Positions 1-8,282 of a stretch of DNA of 64,000 nt are shown here, one piece after another (position 1 is the stretch's first letter; every line of letters starts with the position of its first letter). A program made the position numbers and the translations under genes. The stretch lies in IMG/VR virus record IMGVR_UViG_3300021963_007890, positions 54,418 to 118,417 of that record. One strand, written 5' to 3'. Source of the stretch: a virus. The notes under the pieces are model-generated. The model was given only the letters and a program-made list of their open reading frames with translations. It was not told the origin of the DNA and made no database searches.

Positions 1-1
1 T

Positions 2-2230
2 GAAAGTCTTGACTTTAAGAAGATGAAGGAGTTAGGTAAATCTACCTACTTCAACAAATATGACCCTAAGCATAACCCAAAGTTAGCAACTAAATTAGGA
101 AACAAATATAAAGGAGACGGCGCACATTTTAGAGGTCGTGGCTTTATACAATTAACAGGTAGAGAAAACTACACACAAGCCAGTCGTGATATATTCGGTG
201 ACGATCGTCTAGTGAAGAAACCTGACCTAGCAGCACAGCCAGATATAGCCGCACGTATCGCGGTTTGGTATTGGACTGATCGTGTGAAACCTTTGGTCAA
301 AGATTTTTCAGATACTACTCGTGTTACCAAGATTATCAACGGTGGACTAAACGGTCTTGAAGATAGAGAAAATAATTTTAGAGACTACATGGCCAGTCTT
401 GGTCTAATGGAAAAGTGGTCAATGAAATATAAAAAGAGCATCAACTGTGCTAATCCCAAAGGATTCAGTCAGCGTGCTCATTGTCAAGGTCGTAAGAAAA
501 CAGAAGATGTAGAACAAGATCCAGGAGATCCTATACCTTTTCCAGCAGGCACTACTTCAGTAGATGTTAGTGATCCCTATGATTGGTATAAACTAGGCAT
601 GGTAATCAGTGATCTAGATGATGCTAATCCTCAAGCATTTGGACGAGGAGGTCCTAGCACTGTGATTGCCTTTGGCAGTGAAGATGAAGAACATAGACTA
701 TTACCTCATCTTAAACGACTTGGACTTAAATTACAAGACATAGATAAACCCAGTGACACTAGAAAAATTGTGCCCGCGAAGGCTGTTTTAGATAAACTGG
801 AAGAAGATTTTAGACTAGATATTATCAAAAATAATCTTCAAGAACTAGGAACTACACAATATAAAGTAACAGAACCTAGAGATATGGTAAATGTTGATTT
901 TAGAACCAAGCAAATCACCTACAAAGTTTTCAAGTTCAAAGTAGATAAGCAGGTATTTCTAATTGTGCTCACTGTAAAAGATCAGGCAATGCCAGGCGCT
1001 AAGAAAAAGGTTCCAACACTAAATGTGGCTTTTGGTAGGCAAGATAAAAACGGGTGGGATGTTGACGATATTGACACTAACCTAACTGGTGACAATCAAA
1101 ATCAATTTCAAATCTATTCTACTGTGATCAAGGCCATACAAAAGTTTATTACTCAACTGAACCCTAATGTAGCACAAATTATAATAAAAGGAGACAATGA
1201 GAGACAACAGGTGATGTATGATAGATTTTTTAACTCACGCTATTTAGAGAAATTCTTTCCAGGTTGGCAATTAAACCCAACAACTAAAACTCTAATAAAA
1301 AATCAAAGTCAGAATCTGAAAGAACTTTTGGACCCTAAACTAGCCGTAGATCTTGAATGGGCAGAGGGTAGTGACTATATTGCGGCTAGAGGTTATGTCA
1401 CAGTGACAGATCAATATGGCAACAAAGAAGATGAAGAATTAGAAGTAGAATTCGGGGAATTTCCACACAGAAATCGCAAAGAATACGAAGTTCAATTTAA
1501 AGTAGGCGATAGTTATGATATAACAGGTGGTGGCAACGCTAATGTGATTTTTGCCACGGTTAGACAGGCTTGTAAAGATTTCGTGGAAATGTATAACCCA
1601 GATCGATTATTCTTCACAGCAAAAGAGCAGTCCAGAGCAAGAATGTATGACACCATAACTAAACGTGTGGCCAAGGAAGTAGGCTGGCACGTTATACCAT
1701 TTGATGAAATACAAAAGGATCCATTGTATAGGAATAGGAGTGATAACGGGTTTGTGTTTGTCATACAAAAAGGTCAAGCACCTGAAAAATGGTCCAGTAG
1801 TCAAAAGCCACAACACGGTAGTTTTATGCCTATCTGGTTTGTGTATAATGTAGATAAAGATACACCTACTGTGGCAGTTAAGGTTAGGGCTCCAAATAGA
1901 GAGACTGCTGTTCAGCACGCTATGAAAATAGAACCCAGTTTTAAAGATTTGGATTTGATGCAGATACATGCCTTGAACAGCCTACCCAAGCGTGAAGTCA
2001 CTGCGGTAAAGGATGGCGGCACAGCAGAAGATCCTAGTAAGGTAGGAGAAAACTTTGCTGATGGTCGTAACCCACAGGACAAAGGCGATAGTGGTAGACA
2101 CGGCATTAAAAAAGGTATTACAATAGCACAACTAAAAAAGATTAGATCCAGTGACTCAGCCAGTCCGAGAAAGAAACAACTGGCGCATTGGCAGATCAAT
2201 ATGAGACAGGGGCGTAGTAAAAAAGGATAA
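2..2230 (+). CDS. GH19 endolysin-like domain fused to duplicated virion-type domains (5' partial)
   Basis: The reading frame is open to the window edge, so the true start lies upstream. The first 130 residues carry a glycoside hydrolase family 19 (chitinase/endolysin) signature, including FRGRGFIQLTGRENY and a following AVWYWTDR region, which suggests peptidoglycan cleavage. A Cys motif, CANPKGFSQRAHCQGRKK, follows; it is common in T4-like cyanophage structural proteins. Two related domains then appear (about residues 270-430 and 440-600), each with an AT-V---KDF---NP-------E--R--MYD pattern. The C-terminus is basic and contains an LAHWQINMRQGR element also seen in phage proteins. It is more likely a virion-associated lysin than a free endolysin. 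The GH19 call is firm; the role is inferred. Confidence 0.75.
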   Translation, partial: ESLDFKKMKELGKSTYFNKYDPKHNPKLATKLGNKYKGDGAHFRGRGFIQLTGRENYTQASRDIFGDDRLVKKPDLAAQPDIAARIAVWYWTDRVKPLVKDFSDTTRVTKIINGGLNGLEDRENNFRDYMASLGLMEKWSMKYKKSINCANPKGFSQRAHCQGRKKTEDVEQDPGDPIPFPAGTTSVDVSDPYDWYKLGMVISDLDDANPQAFGRGGPSTVIAFGSEDEEHRLLPHLKRLGLKLQDIDKPSDTRKIVPAKAVLDKLEEDFRLDIIKNNLQELGTTQYKVTEPRDMVNVDFRTKQITYKVFKFKVDKQVFLIVLTVKDQAMPGAKKKVPTLNVAFGRQDKNGWDVDDIDTNLTGDNQNQFQIYSTVIKAIQKFITQLNPNVAQIIIKGDNERQQVMYDRFFNSRYLEKFFPGWQLNPTTKTLIKNQSQNLKELLDPKLAVDLEWAEGSDYIAARGYVTVTDQYGNKEDEELEVEFGEFPHRNRKEYEVQFKVGDSYDITGGGNANVIFATVRQACKDFVEMYNPDRLFFTAKEQSRARMYDTITKRVAKEVGWHVIPFDEIQKDPLYRNRSDNGFVFVIQKGQAPEKWSSSQKPQHGSFMPIWFVYNVDKDTPTVAVKVRAPNRETAVQHAMKIEPSFKDLDLMQIHALNSLPKREVTAVKDGGTAEDPSKVGENFADGRNPQDKGDSGRHGIKKGITIAQLKKIRSSDSASPRKKQLAHWQINMRQGRSKKG

Positions 2231-2232
2231 CG

Positions 2233-2445
2233 ATGTTTCTAAATACAATCGCAGCAATTTTTATTATATACGCAATTTTAATTTTATTTTCAACCAAAGA
2301 CGGAATTAGCAAACAAGTAAGACAAGCCCTAGGCCCCGAAGATTTAGAAAGACTTCAAACTGAACTAGACTATCGTGAATATTGGGCGGTATTATTACTC
2401 TTATTCGGTTTATTAATATTATTACCTAAATTAATAATGTGGTAA
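2233..2445 (+). CDS. Small two-TM membrane protein
   Basis: This 70-residue protein has hydrophobic helices at about residues 3-20 and 50-68, separated by a charged linker. It starts two bases after the preceding stop, so it is probably co-transcribed with it. It is followed directly by a hairpin terminator. A holin-like or envelope role is possible, but no family is recognised. Confidence 0.6.
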   Translation: MFLNTIAAIFIIYAILILFSTKDGISKQVRQALGPEDLERLQTELDYREYWAVLLLLFGLLILLPKLIMW

Positions 2446-2448
2446 AAA

Positions 2449-2468
2449 AAAGGACCCTAAGGTCCTTT
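2449..2468. terminator. Bidirectional hairpin terminator
   Basis: An 8-bp stem, AAAGGACC/GGTCCTTT with a CTAA loop, is flanked by an A-run on the left. It lies between convergent genes ending at 2445 (+) and 2489 (-), so it can serve both strands; the U-tract is best on the minus strand. Confidence 0.75.
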
Positions 2469-2488
2469 AAATCTCTATGAGATAGATT

Positions 2489-2773
2489 TTATTTCCTACC
2501 ACCTGCTGCATTAACAAATTGATACATCTTTTCAGCAGTCTCTAGAACTTTATCAAGTCCTGGAAATTCAGGCATAGAAACTGTGCTGACAATTTGTCCA
2601 GTTTTTTCATCACGCTTGGCTGACAATTCCCAACCTTGGAATTTAGTATGAAATTCTGTTTGAACTAGGTCCTTGGCCATACCTAAGATTTCTGTGCGGA
2701 TTTCATATCCGTTCTTATTAAATTTTACTTCAGGTAATTTTATTTCTGGTAAAATTGGTTGACTGTTTGACAT
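2489..2773 (-). CDS. Hypothetical 94-aa protein
   Basis: It has a good Shine-Dalgarno sequence (AAAGGAGAAAAAT) before ATG. The sequence is soluble and mixed alpha/beta, with a Pro-rich N-terminus. It is the last gene of a minus-strand cluster ending at the 2449-2468 terminator. No family is recognised. Confidence 0.6.
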   Translation of the reverse strand: MSNSQPILPEIKLPEVKFNKNGYEIRTEILGMAKDLVQTEFHTKFQGWELSAKRDEKTGQIVSTVSMPEFPGLDKVLETAEKMYQFVNAAGGRK

Positions 2774-2806
2774 ATTTTTCTCCTTTGTGTATGTGTATGT
2801 CTTATA

Positions 2807-3097
2807 TTAGGATTTTTGTGCTGCACGACTCTGCGAAGACCAGGCATCCCAACCTGCCTTGAACCAGTCAATACTAAAAGGATTGACTAATTTTTCTACT
2901 TTGGTATGTAATATTTCTCTGCCACATGTTGAAATAATATTGCTTGTGGCTTCTACGGCACTGTGCAAAAATTTAGTTTGAGCATCAATATAGATAATCA
3001 TATCTGCTTTGATATCTTGATGACGTACATATTTTTCTACAAATTGCCTCTTAGCATTTTGCACGCTGTCGATGAACAGTAAAGGTTGATTAAACAT
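2807..3097 (-). CDS. Hypothetical alpha-helical 96-aa protein
   Basis: This mostly helical protein has a GGGAG ribosome site before ATG. The helical central part and the Trp-rich tail (WFKAGWDAW) are loosely phasin-like, but this is only an impression. It is followed by the 2489-2773 gene in the same minus-strand operon. Confidence 0.55.
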   Translation of the reverse strand: MFNQPLLFIDSVQNAKRQFVEKYVRHQDIKADMIIYIDAQTKFLHSAVEATSNIISTCGREILHTKVEKLVNPFSIDWFKAGWDAWSSQSRAAQKS

Positions 3098-3126
3098 AAT
3101 TGTCTCCCTGTCTGTATTATAAAACG

Positions 3127-3282
3127 TTATTTATTAATGTCAATAGGTCTGGGAATAAAATTTATTCTTGTAAAATCCCATTCCTCACCAAGTACAGTCT
3201 TTCTTTCTAACATTTCATCAATTGCTACAATGCCTAATAAAAACACTAGAAATCCTAGTGCTGCGATTAATTCGAATTCCAT
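3127..3282 (-). CDS. 51-aa single-TM protein
   Basis: The start was placed at the ATG preceded by TTAGGAGAATTT rather than at the longer upstream ATG, because the upstream extension overlaps another small gene. The protein has one N-terminal TM helix (about residues 4-22) and a charged tail. Its function is unknown. Confidence 0.55.
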   Translation of the reverse strand: MEFELIAALGFLVFLLGIVAIDEMLERKTVLGEEWDFTRINFIPRPIDINK

Positions 3283-3290
3283 AAATTCTC

Positions 3291-3422
3291 CTAAGTATTT
3301 ACTAACCAGTTTATAACATTTAGAAAACAGAATAATGGGCCTAACATTAGAAATATAATGATAGCCCACATCTTCTTATCGAAGTTTTTATAGTCCTTTT
3401 CACCTTCCATCCATTCTGTCAT
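3291..3422 (-). CDS. 43-aa single-TM protein
   Basis: The protein runs from MTEWMEGEKDYKNFDKK into a hydrophobic helix (about residues 18-40) and stops 8 bases before the next gene's start. Tight packing within the minus-strand cluster supports it. Its function is unknown. Confidence 0.45.
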   Translation of the reverse strand: MTEWMEGEKDYKNFDKKMWAIIIFLMLGPLFCFLNVINWLVNT

Positions 3423-3423
3423 A

Positions 3424-3531
3424 TCAGCGGCCCATTAATTTTACCGCACTTTGCCATTTACCTCTACGTGTCAAATGGCTAGCTACTAGACCTGTACACC
3501 AAACTTCATATAATATTTTTATTAAATTCAT
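3424..3531 (-). CDS. 35-aa basic protein
   Basis: Its ATG overlaps the upstream gene's stop (ATGA), and a CAGGAG site lies upstream. The C-terminal half, SHLTRRGKWQSAVKLMG, resembles the upstream small protein's basic helix, so the two may be related. Its function is unknown. Confidence 0.4.
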   Translation of the reverse strand: MNLIKILYEVWCTGLVASHLTRRGKWQSAVKLMGR

Positions 3532-3641
3532 TGCCATGCTCCTGGGTTGCGAGTGCTTAGGTATCTACGGGCACGAGCCTGGCCGCTGCGCTCTAGGGCG
3601 AGAAAAATTTTATGAAATACAGCTAAGATATAACTTATCAT
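3528..3641 (-). CDS. 37-aa basic amphipathic protein
   Basis: It has an AAGGAC site about 8 bases before ATG and ends in an ATGA overlap with the next gene. The N-terminal helix is hydrophobic and is followed by an Ala/Arg-rich helix (GQARARRYLSTR). Translational coupling in the cluster supports it. Its function is unknown. Confidence 0.4.
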   Translation of the reverse strand: MISYILAVFHKIFLALERSGQARARRYLSTRNPGAWQ

Positions 3642-3642
3642 A

Positions 3643-3927
3643 TTAAAAGTCCTTATGGGATTTGTATTCAAACTCTTTGATATGATTATCAAGAGTCGCA
3701 GCATCGGTAATGCTTTTTGTGCTTAGGTATGTTTCTAAACGGCTTTGGTATCCATCTTTTGGAAACATCTCTGCCAGTCGCTCAAGGTATTGAGCATAAT
3801 AGTTGATATAGACATTGCTTATATTTCTCCTATATGTATATGTGTATATGATTATATTTAGTATTATATTGTGCGACGCCGCAATAACAAATGATTTTGA
3901 AAAGTTTTTTTCAAATAAATAGTTCAT
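3643..3927 (-). CDS. Hypothetical protein, start uncertain
   Basis: The C-terminal 60 residues (from about NVYINYYAQYLERLAEMF) look like a real soluble protein. The only ATG in frame lies far upstream, in sequence that also serves the divergent gene at 3939. An AGGAG site at 3827-3831 is followed in this frame by ATA at 3822, and in the next frame by ATG. The protein probably begins near 3822 with a non-standard start, or the sequence carries a frameshift. Confidence 0.4.
   Translation of the reverse strand: MNYLFEKNFSKSFVIAASHNIILNIIIYTYTYRRNISNVYINYYAQYLERLAEMFPKDGYQSRLETYLSTKSITDAATLDNHIKEFEYKSHKDF
3914..3921 (+). promoter_or_regulatory. T4-type late promoter candidate
   Basis: AATAAATA matches the T4 gp55-type consensus TATAAATA at 7 of 8 positions and lies 17 bases upstream of the gene at 3939. 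Confidence 0.5.
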
Positions 3928-3938
3928 AGGAAACTTAG

Positions 3939-4187
3939 ATGAAAAAGACCACGAAAAGTTTAATGGAAGAGCTCAACAGCATTGCTGCCAAAAAAGACAA
4001 TAATGCTGTGATAGAATCTAGAGCTACTCATGTTATTAACAGTGCTATAAACTTACTTTCTTCACTGAAAGAAAACTTTCCAATTGAACAAGCGCAAGAG
4101 CTTGAAAGACGTTTTTTGAATAGTATAAAATCTTCTGATCCGGCTAAATTTACAAGAGGTATAAGAAAATACAGAGATAGTAAATGA
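3939..4187 (+). CDS. Hypothetical 82-aa helical protein
   Basis: This basic, helical protein with a TAGGAAACTTAG leader starts a plus-strand run of virion-type genes. MKKTTKSLMEELNSIAAKK resembles the short N-terminal leaders of T4-like head-associated proteins, but no family is recognised. Confidence 0.5.
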   Translation: MKKTTKSLMEELNSIAAKKDNNAVIESRATHVINSAINLLSSLKENFPIEQAQELERRFLNSIKSSDPAKFTRGIRKYRDSK

Positions 4188-4216
4188 TCCTGTAAACCAT
4201 AAATTTATTTTTTTAT

Positions 4217-4224
4217 AATAAATA
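4217..4224 (+). promoter_or_regulatory. T4-type late promoter candidate
   Basis: AATAAATA lies 48 bases upstream of the gene at 4273, whose own ribosome site is TTTAGGAGAAATTAAA. Confidence 0.5.
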
Positions 4225-4272
4225 AAAACATATTAGTGTGCATTTACACTTATAGATTTAGGAGAAATTAAA

Positions 4273-4683
4273 ATGCCAAGTATTGTTAAAAAGAATGAAG
4301 CTGTAGTTTTACCTGCATTTAAGAATGGTGTCAGTCTACAGTTTTTTAAAGTTACATTCCCAAGTGACGTTAGTGCTAAACTAACAGCCGTTTCAACATC
4401 TGGTGTAAGAAGCCCTGTAGCACAAGCTATTGAGGCTATCCAGGCTCGTGTTAGTGTTGAAGTAATGGCTCCGTTACAGACAGGCGGTACTGTTCTTCCA
4501 ATCGCTGTAGCAGCCATCGGTGGTGATTATCCTACAGATAATTATGATGGTACAGCAGGAACAGAATCAATGGCTGCTTATCTACAGAGCGTTGTTCAGG
4601 CAGCAGGTACAGTAACTGGTGCATTACAGGGTGTAGCGAACACAGCTACAACTGTTACAGGTGGTTGGCCCACAATTGCCTAA
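4273..4683 (+). CDS. Probable small virion protein
   Basis: This 136-residue Ala/Thr/Val-rich protein has no charged clusters and a beta-rich central region. It has its own late promoter and ends at a strong terminator, so it is monocistronic and probably abundantly expressed. This fits a minor or decoration virion protein. No specific family is recognised. Confidence 0.5.
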   Translation: MPSIVKKNEAVVLPAFKNGVSLQFFKVTFPSDVSAKLTAVSTSGVRSPVAQAIEAIQARVSVEVMAPLQTGGTVLPIAVAAIGGDYPTDNYDGTAGTESMAAYLQSVVQAAGTVTGALQGVANTATTVTGGWPTIA

Positions 4684-4701
4684 TTAGTTATTAGGAAATC
4701 A

Positions 4702-4726
4702 AAAGCGGCTTCGGCCGCTTTTTTTT
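4702..4726 (+). terminator. Strong intrinsic terminator
   Basis: AAAGCGGC/GCCGCTTT forms an 8-bp stem with a TTCG tetraloop, followed by a run of T. This is textbook rho-independent termination after the gene ending at 4683. Confidence 0.9.
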
Positions 4727-4728
4727 GC

Positions 4729-4736
4729 TATAAATA
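4729..4736 (+). promoter_or_regulatory. T4-type late promoter
   Basis: A perfect TATAAATA lies 20 bases upstream of ATG 4757, immediately after the terminator. This is the clearest late promoter of the window. Confidence 0.7.
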
Positions 4737-4756
4737 TCTTTAAATAGGTAGTTAAT

Positions 4757-5182
4757 ATGAAGATAATTGAAATCCAAACTCTAATTGACATCACAAATAC
4801 TAAAGTTAATAGACCAAGAAAAGATTTTTTAAAGGAATATGATCAATTTAAAAATTTTGTCACTTTGAAACAATGTTTAGAACTTCGTTCAATTATAAAT
4901 TATCAAACTGATCCAGTAGTAGAAACTAAAGATGTTAAAAATTTAGATTTTGGTTCTAAATTTAAAGGAAAACATAATGTATGGACATTTAGATTTAGTC
5001 CTGATAGATCGGGTGTATACTCCGATGGTATTTCCGAAATTGGATTATTAGTGGAAGATATTCATGAAGTACCATTCATTCAAAATCTTACAGAAACGAT
5101 AAATATTGCTAGGCCGGTCTTTGATTTAAAAGATACCGAGTCTAAAAATACAATCATCAAGGCATACGAAGGCTCAATTTAG
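4757..5182 (+). CDS. Hypothetical protein, virion-type context
   Basis: This 141-residue soluble protein begins MKIIEIQTLIDI, one of several N-termini of the type M(K/R)-I/F-x-E in this window. It is first in a plus-strand block of head/neck-type genes behind a perfect late promoter. No family is recognised. Confidence 0.5.
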   Translation: MKIIEIQTLIDITNTKVNRPRKDFLKEYDQFKNFVTLKQCLELRSIINYQTDPVVETKDVKNLDFGSKFKGKHNVWTFRFSPDRSGVYSDGISEIGLLVEDIHEVPFIQNLTETINIARPVFDLKDTESKNTIIKAYEGSI

Positions 5183-5227
5183 GCACATAAATTCTTGTTT
5201 GACAATTTATTAGGAGATCTTCGGAGT

Positions 5228-5455
5228 ATGGCCAGCGATATAGAAAAAGCCAATCTAGAGGCACATGTTGAATTATGTGCAGAAAGATATAAATCATTAG
5301 AATCTAGATTAGATGCTATAGAATTAAAGGTAGGCGACCTATCAAAAACTATAAAAGATAGTCATCTCAGTACCATTAAGGTTTTAATTGGCACGGCAGG
5401 AACAGTTGTAGCTAGTGTGTTAGGTTTAGTTGTAGTGATGATTCAAAAATTATGA
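5228..5455 (+). CDS. Coiled-coil protein with C-terminal TM helix
   Basis: ATG 5228 was chosen over the upstream TTG at 5195 because AGGAG lies upstream of it. The 75-residue protein has an N-terminal coiled coil (about residues 1-45) and one C-terminal TM helix (about 50-72). Similar proteins are common in T4-like cyanophages; a holin or lysis-accessory role is possible. It overlaps the next gene by ATGA. Confidence 0.55.
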   Translation: MASDIEKANLEAHVELCAERYKSLESRLDAIELKVGDLSKTIKDSHLSTIKVLIGTAGTVVASVLGLVVVMIQKL

Positions 5456-5850
5456 GAATTTTTGAACTTTTGGAACAAACCATAGGAACAACTGGATCAT
5501 CTACAGGCCAGATGAGCACTGTTCAACCTGTTAGTAATAAACCAAGTGATCAGCCAGCCACTGCTACAAGTCCAAAAGACAAATCTCCAACAATAGATCC
5601 TAAACAACAGCAGCAACTTGATAATTTATTAAAACAAAATCAAATTAATGTTAAAAGCTCAGATGATTTTCTTAGAGCGTTTGATGCCATCCAACAAAAA
5701 ACAGATATCAATAAGCTGCCTCCAGAACAACAAAAGGCTATAAGTGATTATACAAAAGCAACTATTACTAAGCCAGGATTACCTACTCAGATGAACATGT
5801 TGATGAAATCAGCTATTACTTCTAAACCCGCAGTAAATCCTAAAGTATAA
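5452..5850 (+). CDS. Low-complexity Gln/Pro/Thr-rich protein
   Basis: Residues 1-60 are Thr/Ser/Gln/Pro-rich and probably disordered; the rest is helical. The N-terminus MRIFELLE fits a short amphipathic leader ending in the L-x-E pattern recognised by T4-type prohead protease. It may be an internal head protein, by inference only. Confidence 0.5.
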   Translation: MRIFELLEQTIGTTGSSTGQMSTVQPVSNKPSDQPATATSPKDKSPTIDPKQQQQLDNLLKQNQINVKSSDDFLRAFDAIQQKTDINKLPPEQQKAISDYTKATITKPGLPTQMNMLMKSAITSKPAVNPKV

Positions 5851-5851
5851 T

Positions 5852-6313
5852 ATGGTTATATCTGATTCGCTGTTACAAAAATTATTTTTGCTGAATAATG
5901 AGGTACAGAAATCCTTAAAAAAGAAAGGATTTAATTCGGCAAAAAAGTTAGAAGATGGCTCTATACAGGTAGGGAAATTTACTATTAAGAAATGTAATAA
6001 TGGGTTTTTTTCTGTGCTAGATCAAAATCATTATATAATACTTGATAAGATTAATTTACCTCATACAGCAGCAATTCTTGCGAATAAACTAGCATGTGGA
6101 AAATGGACTGATAGAGAAATTTTAGATCTAGATAGAAAATATGGACACTATAGTTTTGTAGAAGAACTTTACACAGAACAAATGAAAAAATCTAAAAAAG
6201 ACTATGACAAACTGGACATCCTTAGTGAAAAACAAAAAATAGCTAGAATTAAAAAAGCCATGTATAAAAAACAGATCCAAATTGGATTTGATAAACTTTT
6301 AAAAATAGCATAA
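5852..6313 (+). CDS. Hypothetical 153-aa basic protein
   Basis: This Lys-rich soluble protein sits two bases after the preceding stop. It contains LDLDRKYGHYSFVEELY followed by a basic helical tail. Small T4-like phage proteins of this sort occur in head/neck gene blocks. Its function is unknown. Confidence 0.5.
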   Translation: MVISDSLLQKLFLLNNEVQKSLKKKGFNSAKKLEDGSIQVGKFTIKKCNNGFFSVLDQNHYIILDKINLPHTAAILANKLACGKWTDREILDLDRKYGHYSFVEELYTEQMKKSKKDYDKLDILSEKQKIARIKKAMYKKQIQIGFDKLLKIA

Positions 6314-6316
6314 ATA
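6309..6316 (+). promoter_or_regulatory. T4-type late promoter candidate
   Basis: CATAAATA matches the late consensus at 7 of 8 positions, 24 bases upstream of ATG 6341. Confidence 0.45.
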
Positions 6317-6340
6317 AAACTATAAAATTTGGATGTTTCT

Positions 6341-7906
6341 ATGAAAACAAGTGATTTTAAAAAAAAATTAACCAGTAAGGCTCTTTTAGAAAACATCTCT
6401 CGCCAATTTAATATCAAGTTAAATCTTGATGGTTATAACAGAGAGCAATTAGAAGATTATAGAAATAAGTTGAGAACTAGAGTATTTCAACAAGAAAACA
6501 ATTCAGCTATAAATTCATTACTTACAGATGAAACATACCAGAAAGATAAAGCAATGCTGGAATTGCTAAACACAAGGATTAAAGAAATGCTAGGCGAAGA
6601 TCTTAAAAAACTTAGAGATAAAATTGATGCTTTGGAAGAAGCGAAAAAAGGTGTTAGAGCACCAAAATATACCAAGAAAGCAAAAGGTGCTGATGATGGT
6701 AACCTAGCCAATAACTATCCTCCGTTTGATAAAGTTACCAGAGGCGATGTAATTGCCGGTGCTACTGGTAAAGATCAAAAAGGTGGAAAGAAGAAAGATG
6801 TAAAAGCAGACGAAGGTCGTCGCATTGCAGGCAAAGGTTACGATAATCCTGAACACGATAGTAAACCGCCAGAGGGTAAAGTTCCCTTTACCAGTTTTCA
6901 TCAAGGCAAGCAAGGTGATCAGGCCGCAAGACTACATGCTACACAGGTTAAAGGTAAGTTGGTCAAGGGCAAGGCACAGAGCGCAAAACAAGATGAGCCA
7001 GGTGTAAAAGAAGAAAAGTTCGATCCGTTAAAGCATGTTAAAAATCCTACACCAGGTGAAAAGAAGGCTGCTAAGGATGTTAAGCGTAGTAGCTATGCTG
7101 ATCGTGCCGCAATGTTAAGATCAGCCGAAAAAGATGGACGCTTAAAAGAAGCAGATGACAAGTGTAATCATACACCAAAAGGTAAGAAATGTCCAGTACA
7201 TGGTCTAAAAGAGTGTGGCACAATGGAAGGCAAGGACGAAGGTAAGCCAGGTAAGAACTTTGCTAAGATTGCTAAGAAAGCAGGCGAAAAGTATGGCAGC
7301 AAGGCAGCAGGTGAGCGTGTAGCAGGTGCTGTTCGTCAAAAATTAAAGAAGGCTGGTAAATTAGAAGAAGCTAATCTAGTCTTCAAACGTAATGTTCGTA
7401 CAGTAAATGAAAGTCTTGCTTATCTATTAAGCGAGGATGAGGAAGGTAAGGCCAAAGCTATCACAGCCGCAGGTGATATGGTAAATGATTATACAAGCTG
7501 GATGCAGCGTGTTGGCCAATACCAAACTAAGAGTATGATTGAACTTGCTGATGCTATCCGTGCTGACTTTGGACCTGCCGAAGCAGAGGCATTTAAGCAG
7601 GCTGTAGGCCCAGCGTTAAGTGCTACATTAGAAGTTCTTACTCAACAACGTGAAGCAATTTCAAATGCTGTAGCAGCACTGGCAGGAGAACAAATGCCTA
7701 CAGAGCCGATGGGCATGGACACAGGTATGGAACCAGATATGGATGCTGCGGCTCCAGATATGATGAATGAACCTGCTGCCGATGAGTTTGGTGCTGCTGA
7801 TGCTGCTGCGGGTGGTCCTGAGGCTGCTGGTCGTGAAATGCGTGAAAGTAAGTTTGCTCGCAAAATAGCAGAATCTCATAGCATAATTACCAAACTAGCA
7901 AAATGA
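6341..7906 (+). CDS. Large virion structural or scaffold-like protein
   Basis: ATG 6341 is preferred to the TTG at 6329. The 521-residue protein has a charged helical N-terminus, a long Lys/Gly-rich low-complexity middle (about 110-340), a small Cys/His cluster (CNHTPKGKKCPVHGLKEC, about 285-303), a helical domain (about 370-450) and an acidic Met/Ala/Pro-rich tail. The helical domain resembles T4-like cyanophage virion proteins with a ---MQT-SM-EL-DAI---- pattern. It is probably a prohead core or internal protein. The Cys/His cluster could bind zinc. Confidence 0.55.
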   Translation: MKTSDFKKKLTSKALLENISRQFNIKLNLDGYNREQLEDYRNKLRTRVFQQENNSAINSLLTDETYQKDKAMLELLNTRIKEMLGEDLKKLRDKIDALEEAKKGVRAPKYTKKAKGADDGNLANNYPPFDKVTRGDVIAGATGKDQKGGKKKDVKADEGRRIAGKGYDNPEHDSKPPEGKVPFTSFHQGKQGDQAARLHATQVKGKLVKGKAQSAKQDEPGVKEEKFDPLKHVKNPTPGEKKAAKDVKRSSYADRAAMLRSAEKDGRLKEADDKCNHTPKGKKCPVHGLKECGTMEGKDEGKPGKNFAKIAKKAGEKYGSKAAGERVAGAVRQKLKKAGKLEEANLVFKRNVRTVNESLAYLLSEDEEGKAKAITAAGDMVNDYTSWMQRVGQYQTKSMIELADAIRADFGPAEAEAFKQAVGPALSATLEVLTQQREAISNAVAALAGEQMPTEPMGMDTGMEPDMDAAAPDMMNEPAADEFGAADAAAGGPEAAGREMRESKFARKIAESHSIITKLAK

Positions 7907-8250
7907 AAATAAAGGAACTTTTTGAAGACCCGAGTTATGATATCGGGTCTCTTAGAAGTGCCTTGGCTGTCAGGCAGGGACAGGTTAAAAAAAGTGGTGC
8001 CTCTAAAGAACTTCCCCTTGCTGTGATAAAAGATATAGCAAGAGATCTTGGATTTTCTATCACAGATCTTGATACATTAAAAGCATTCAAAGATAAAATT
8101 GATCCCACAGGTGATGTTTTTGATATCACGGACAAAGGCACAATTATTCTAAATAAACCAGAATCAGCTATGATGCCTGGTAAAGGTGCAGGCCCTAGTG
8201 TAGATGCAATGGCCGCAAGCAACAGCAAAACACTATCTCCAAAAATTTGA
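7903..8250 (+). CDS. Hypothetical 115-aa protein with prohead-leader-like N-terminus
   Basis: It overlaps the previous gene by ATGA. It begins MKIKELFED, a short amphipathic leader ending in L-x-E as in T4 capsid-targeting sequences. The C-terminus is Gly/Met/Ala-rich. It is possibly packaged in the head. Confidence 0.5.
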   Translation: MKIKELFEDPSYDIGSLRSALAVRQGQVKKSGASKELPLAVIKDIARDLGFSITDLDTLKAFKDKIDPTGDVFDITDKGTIILNKPESAMMPGKGAGPSVDAMAASNSKTLSPKI

Positions 8251-8275
8251 CTTAGGTAATTAGGACTAGTATAAT
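8247..8275 (+). promoter_or_regulatory. Sigma-70 promoter overlapping a stop codon
   Basis: TTGACT, a 17-base spacer and TATAAT drive the nuclease gene at 8283. The upstream gene's TGA stop (8248-8250) lies inside the -35 box, and the start codon is only 7 bases beyond the -10 box, so the mRNA is probably nearly leaderless. Confidence 0.75.
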
Positions 8276-8282
8276 TAGCAGT

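Noticed and set aside
7642-7879. Two minus-strand ORFs opposite the acidic Ala-rich tail of the 6341 gene
   Set aside because: Shadow ORFs from GCT/GCA-rich codons; no start signals.
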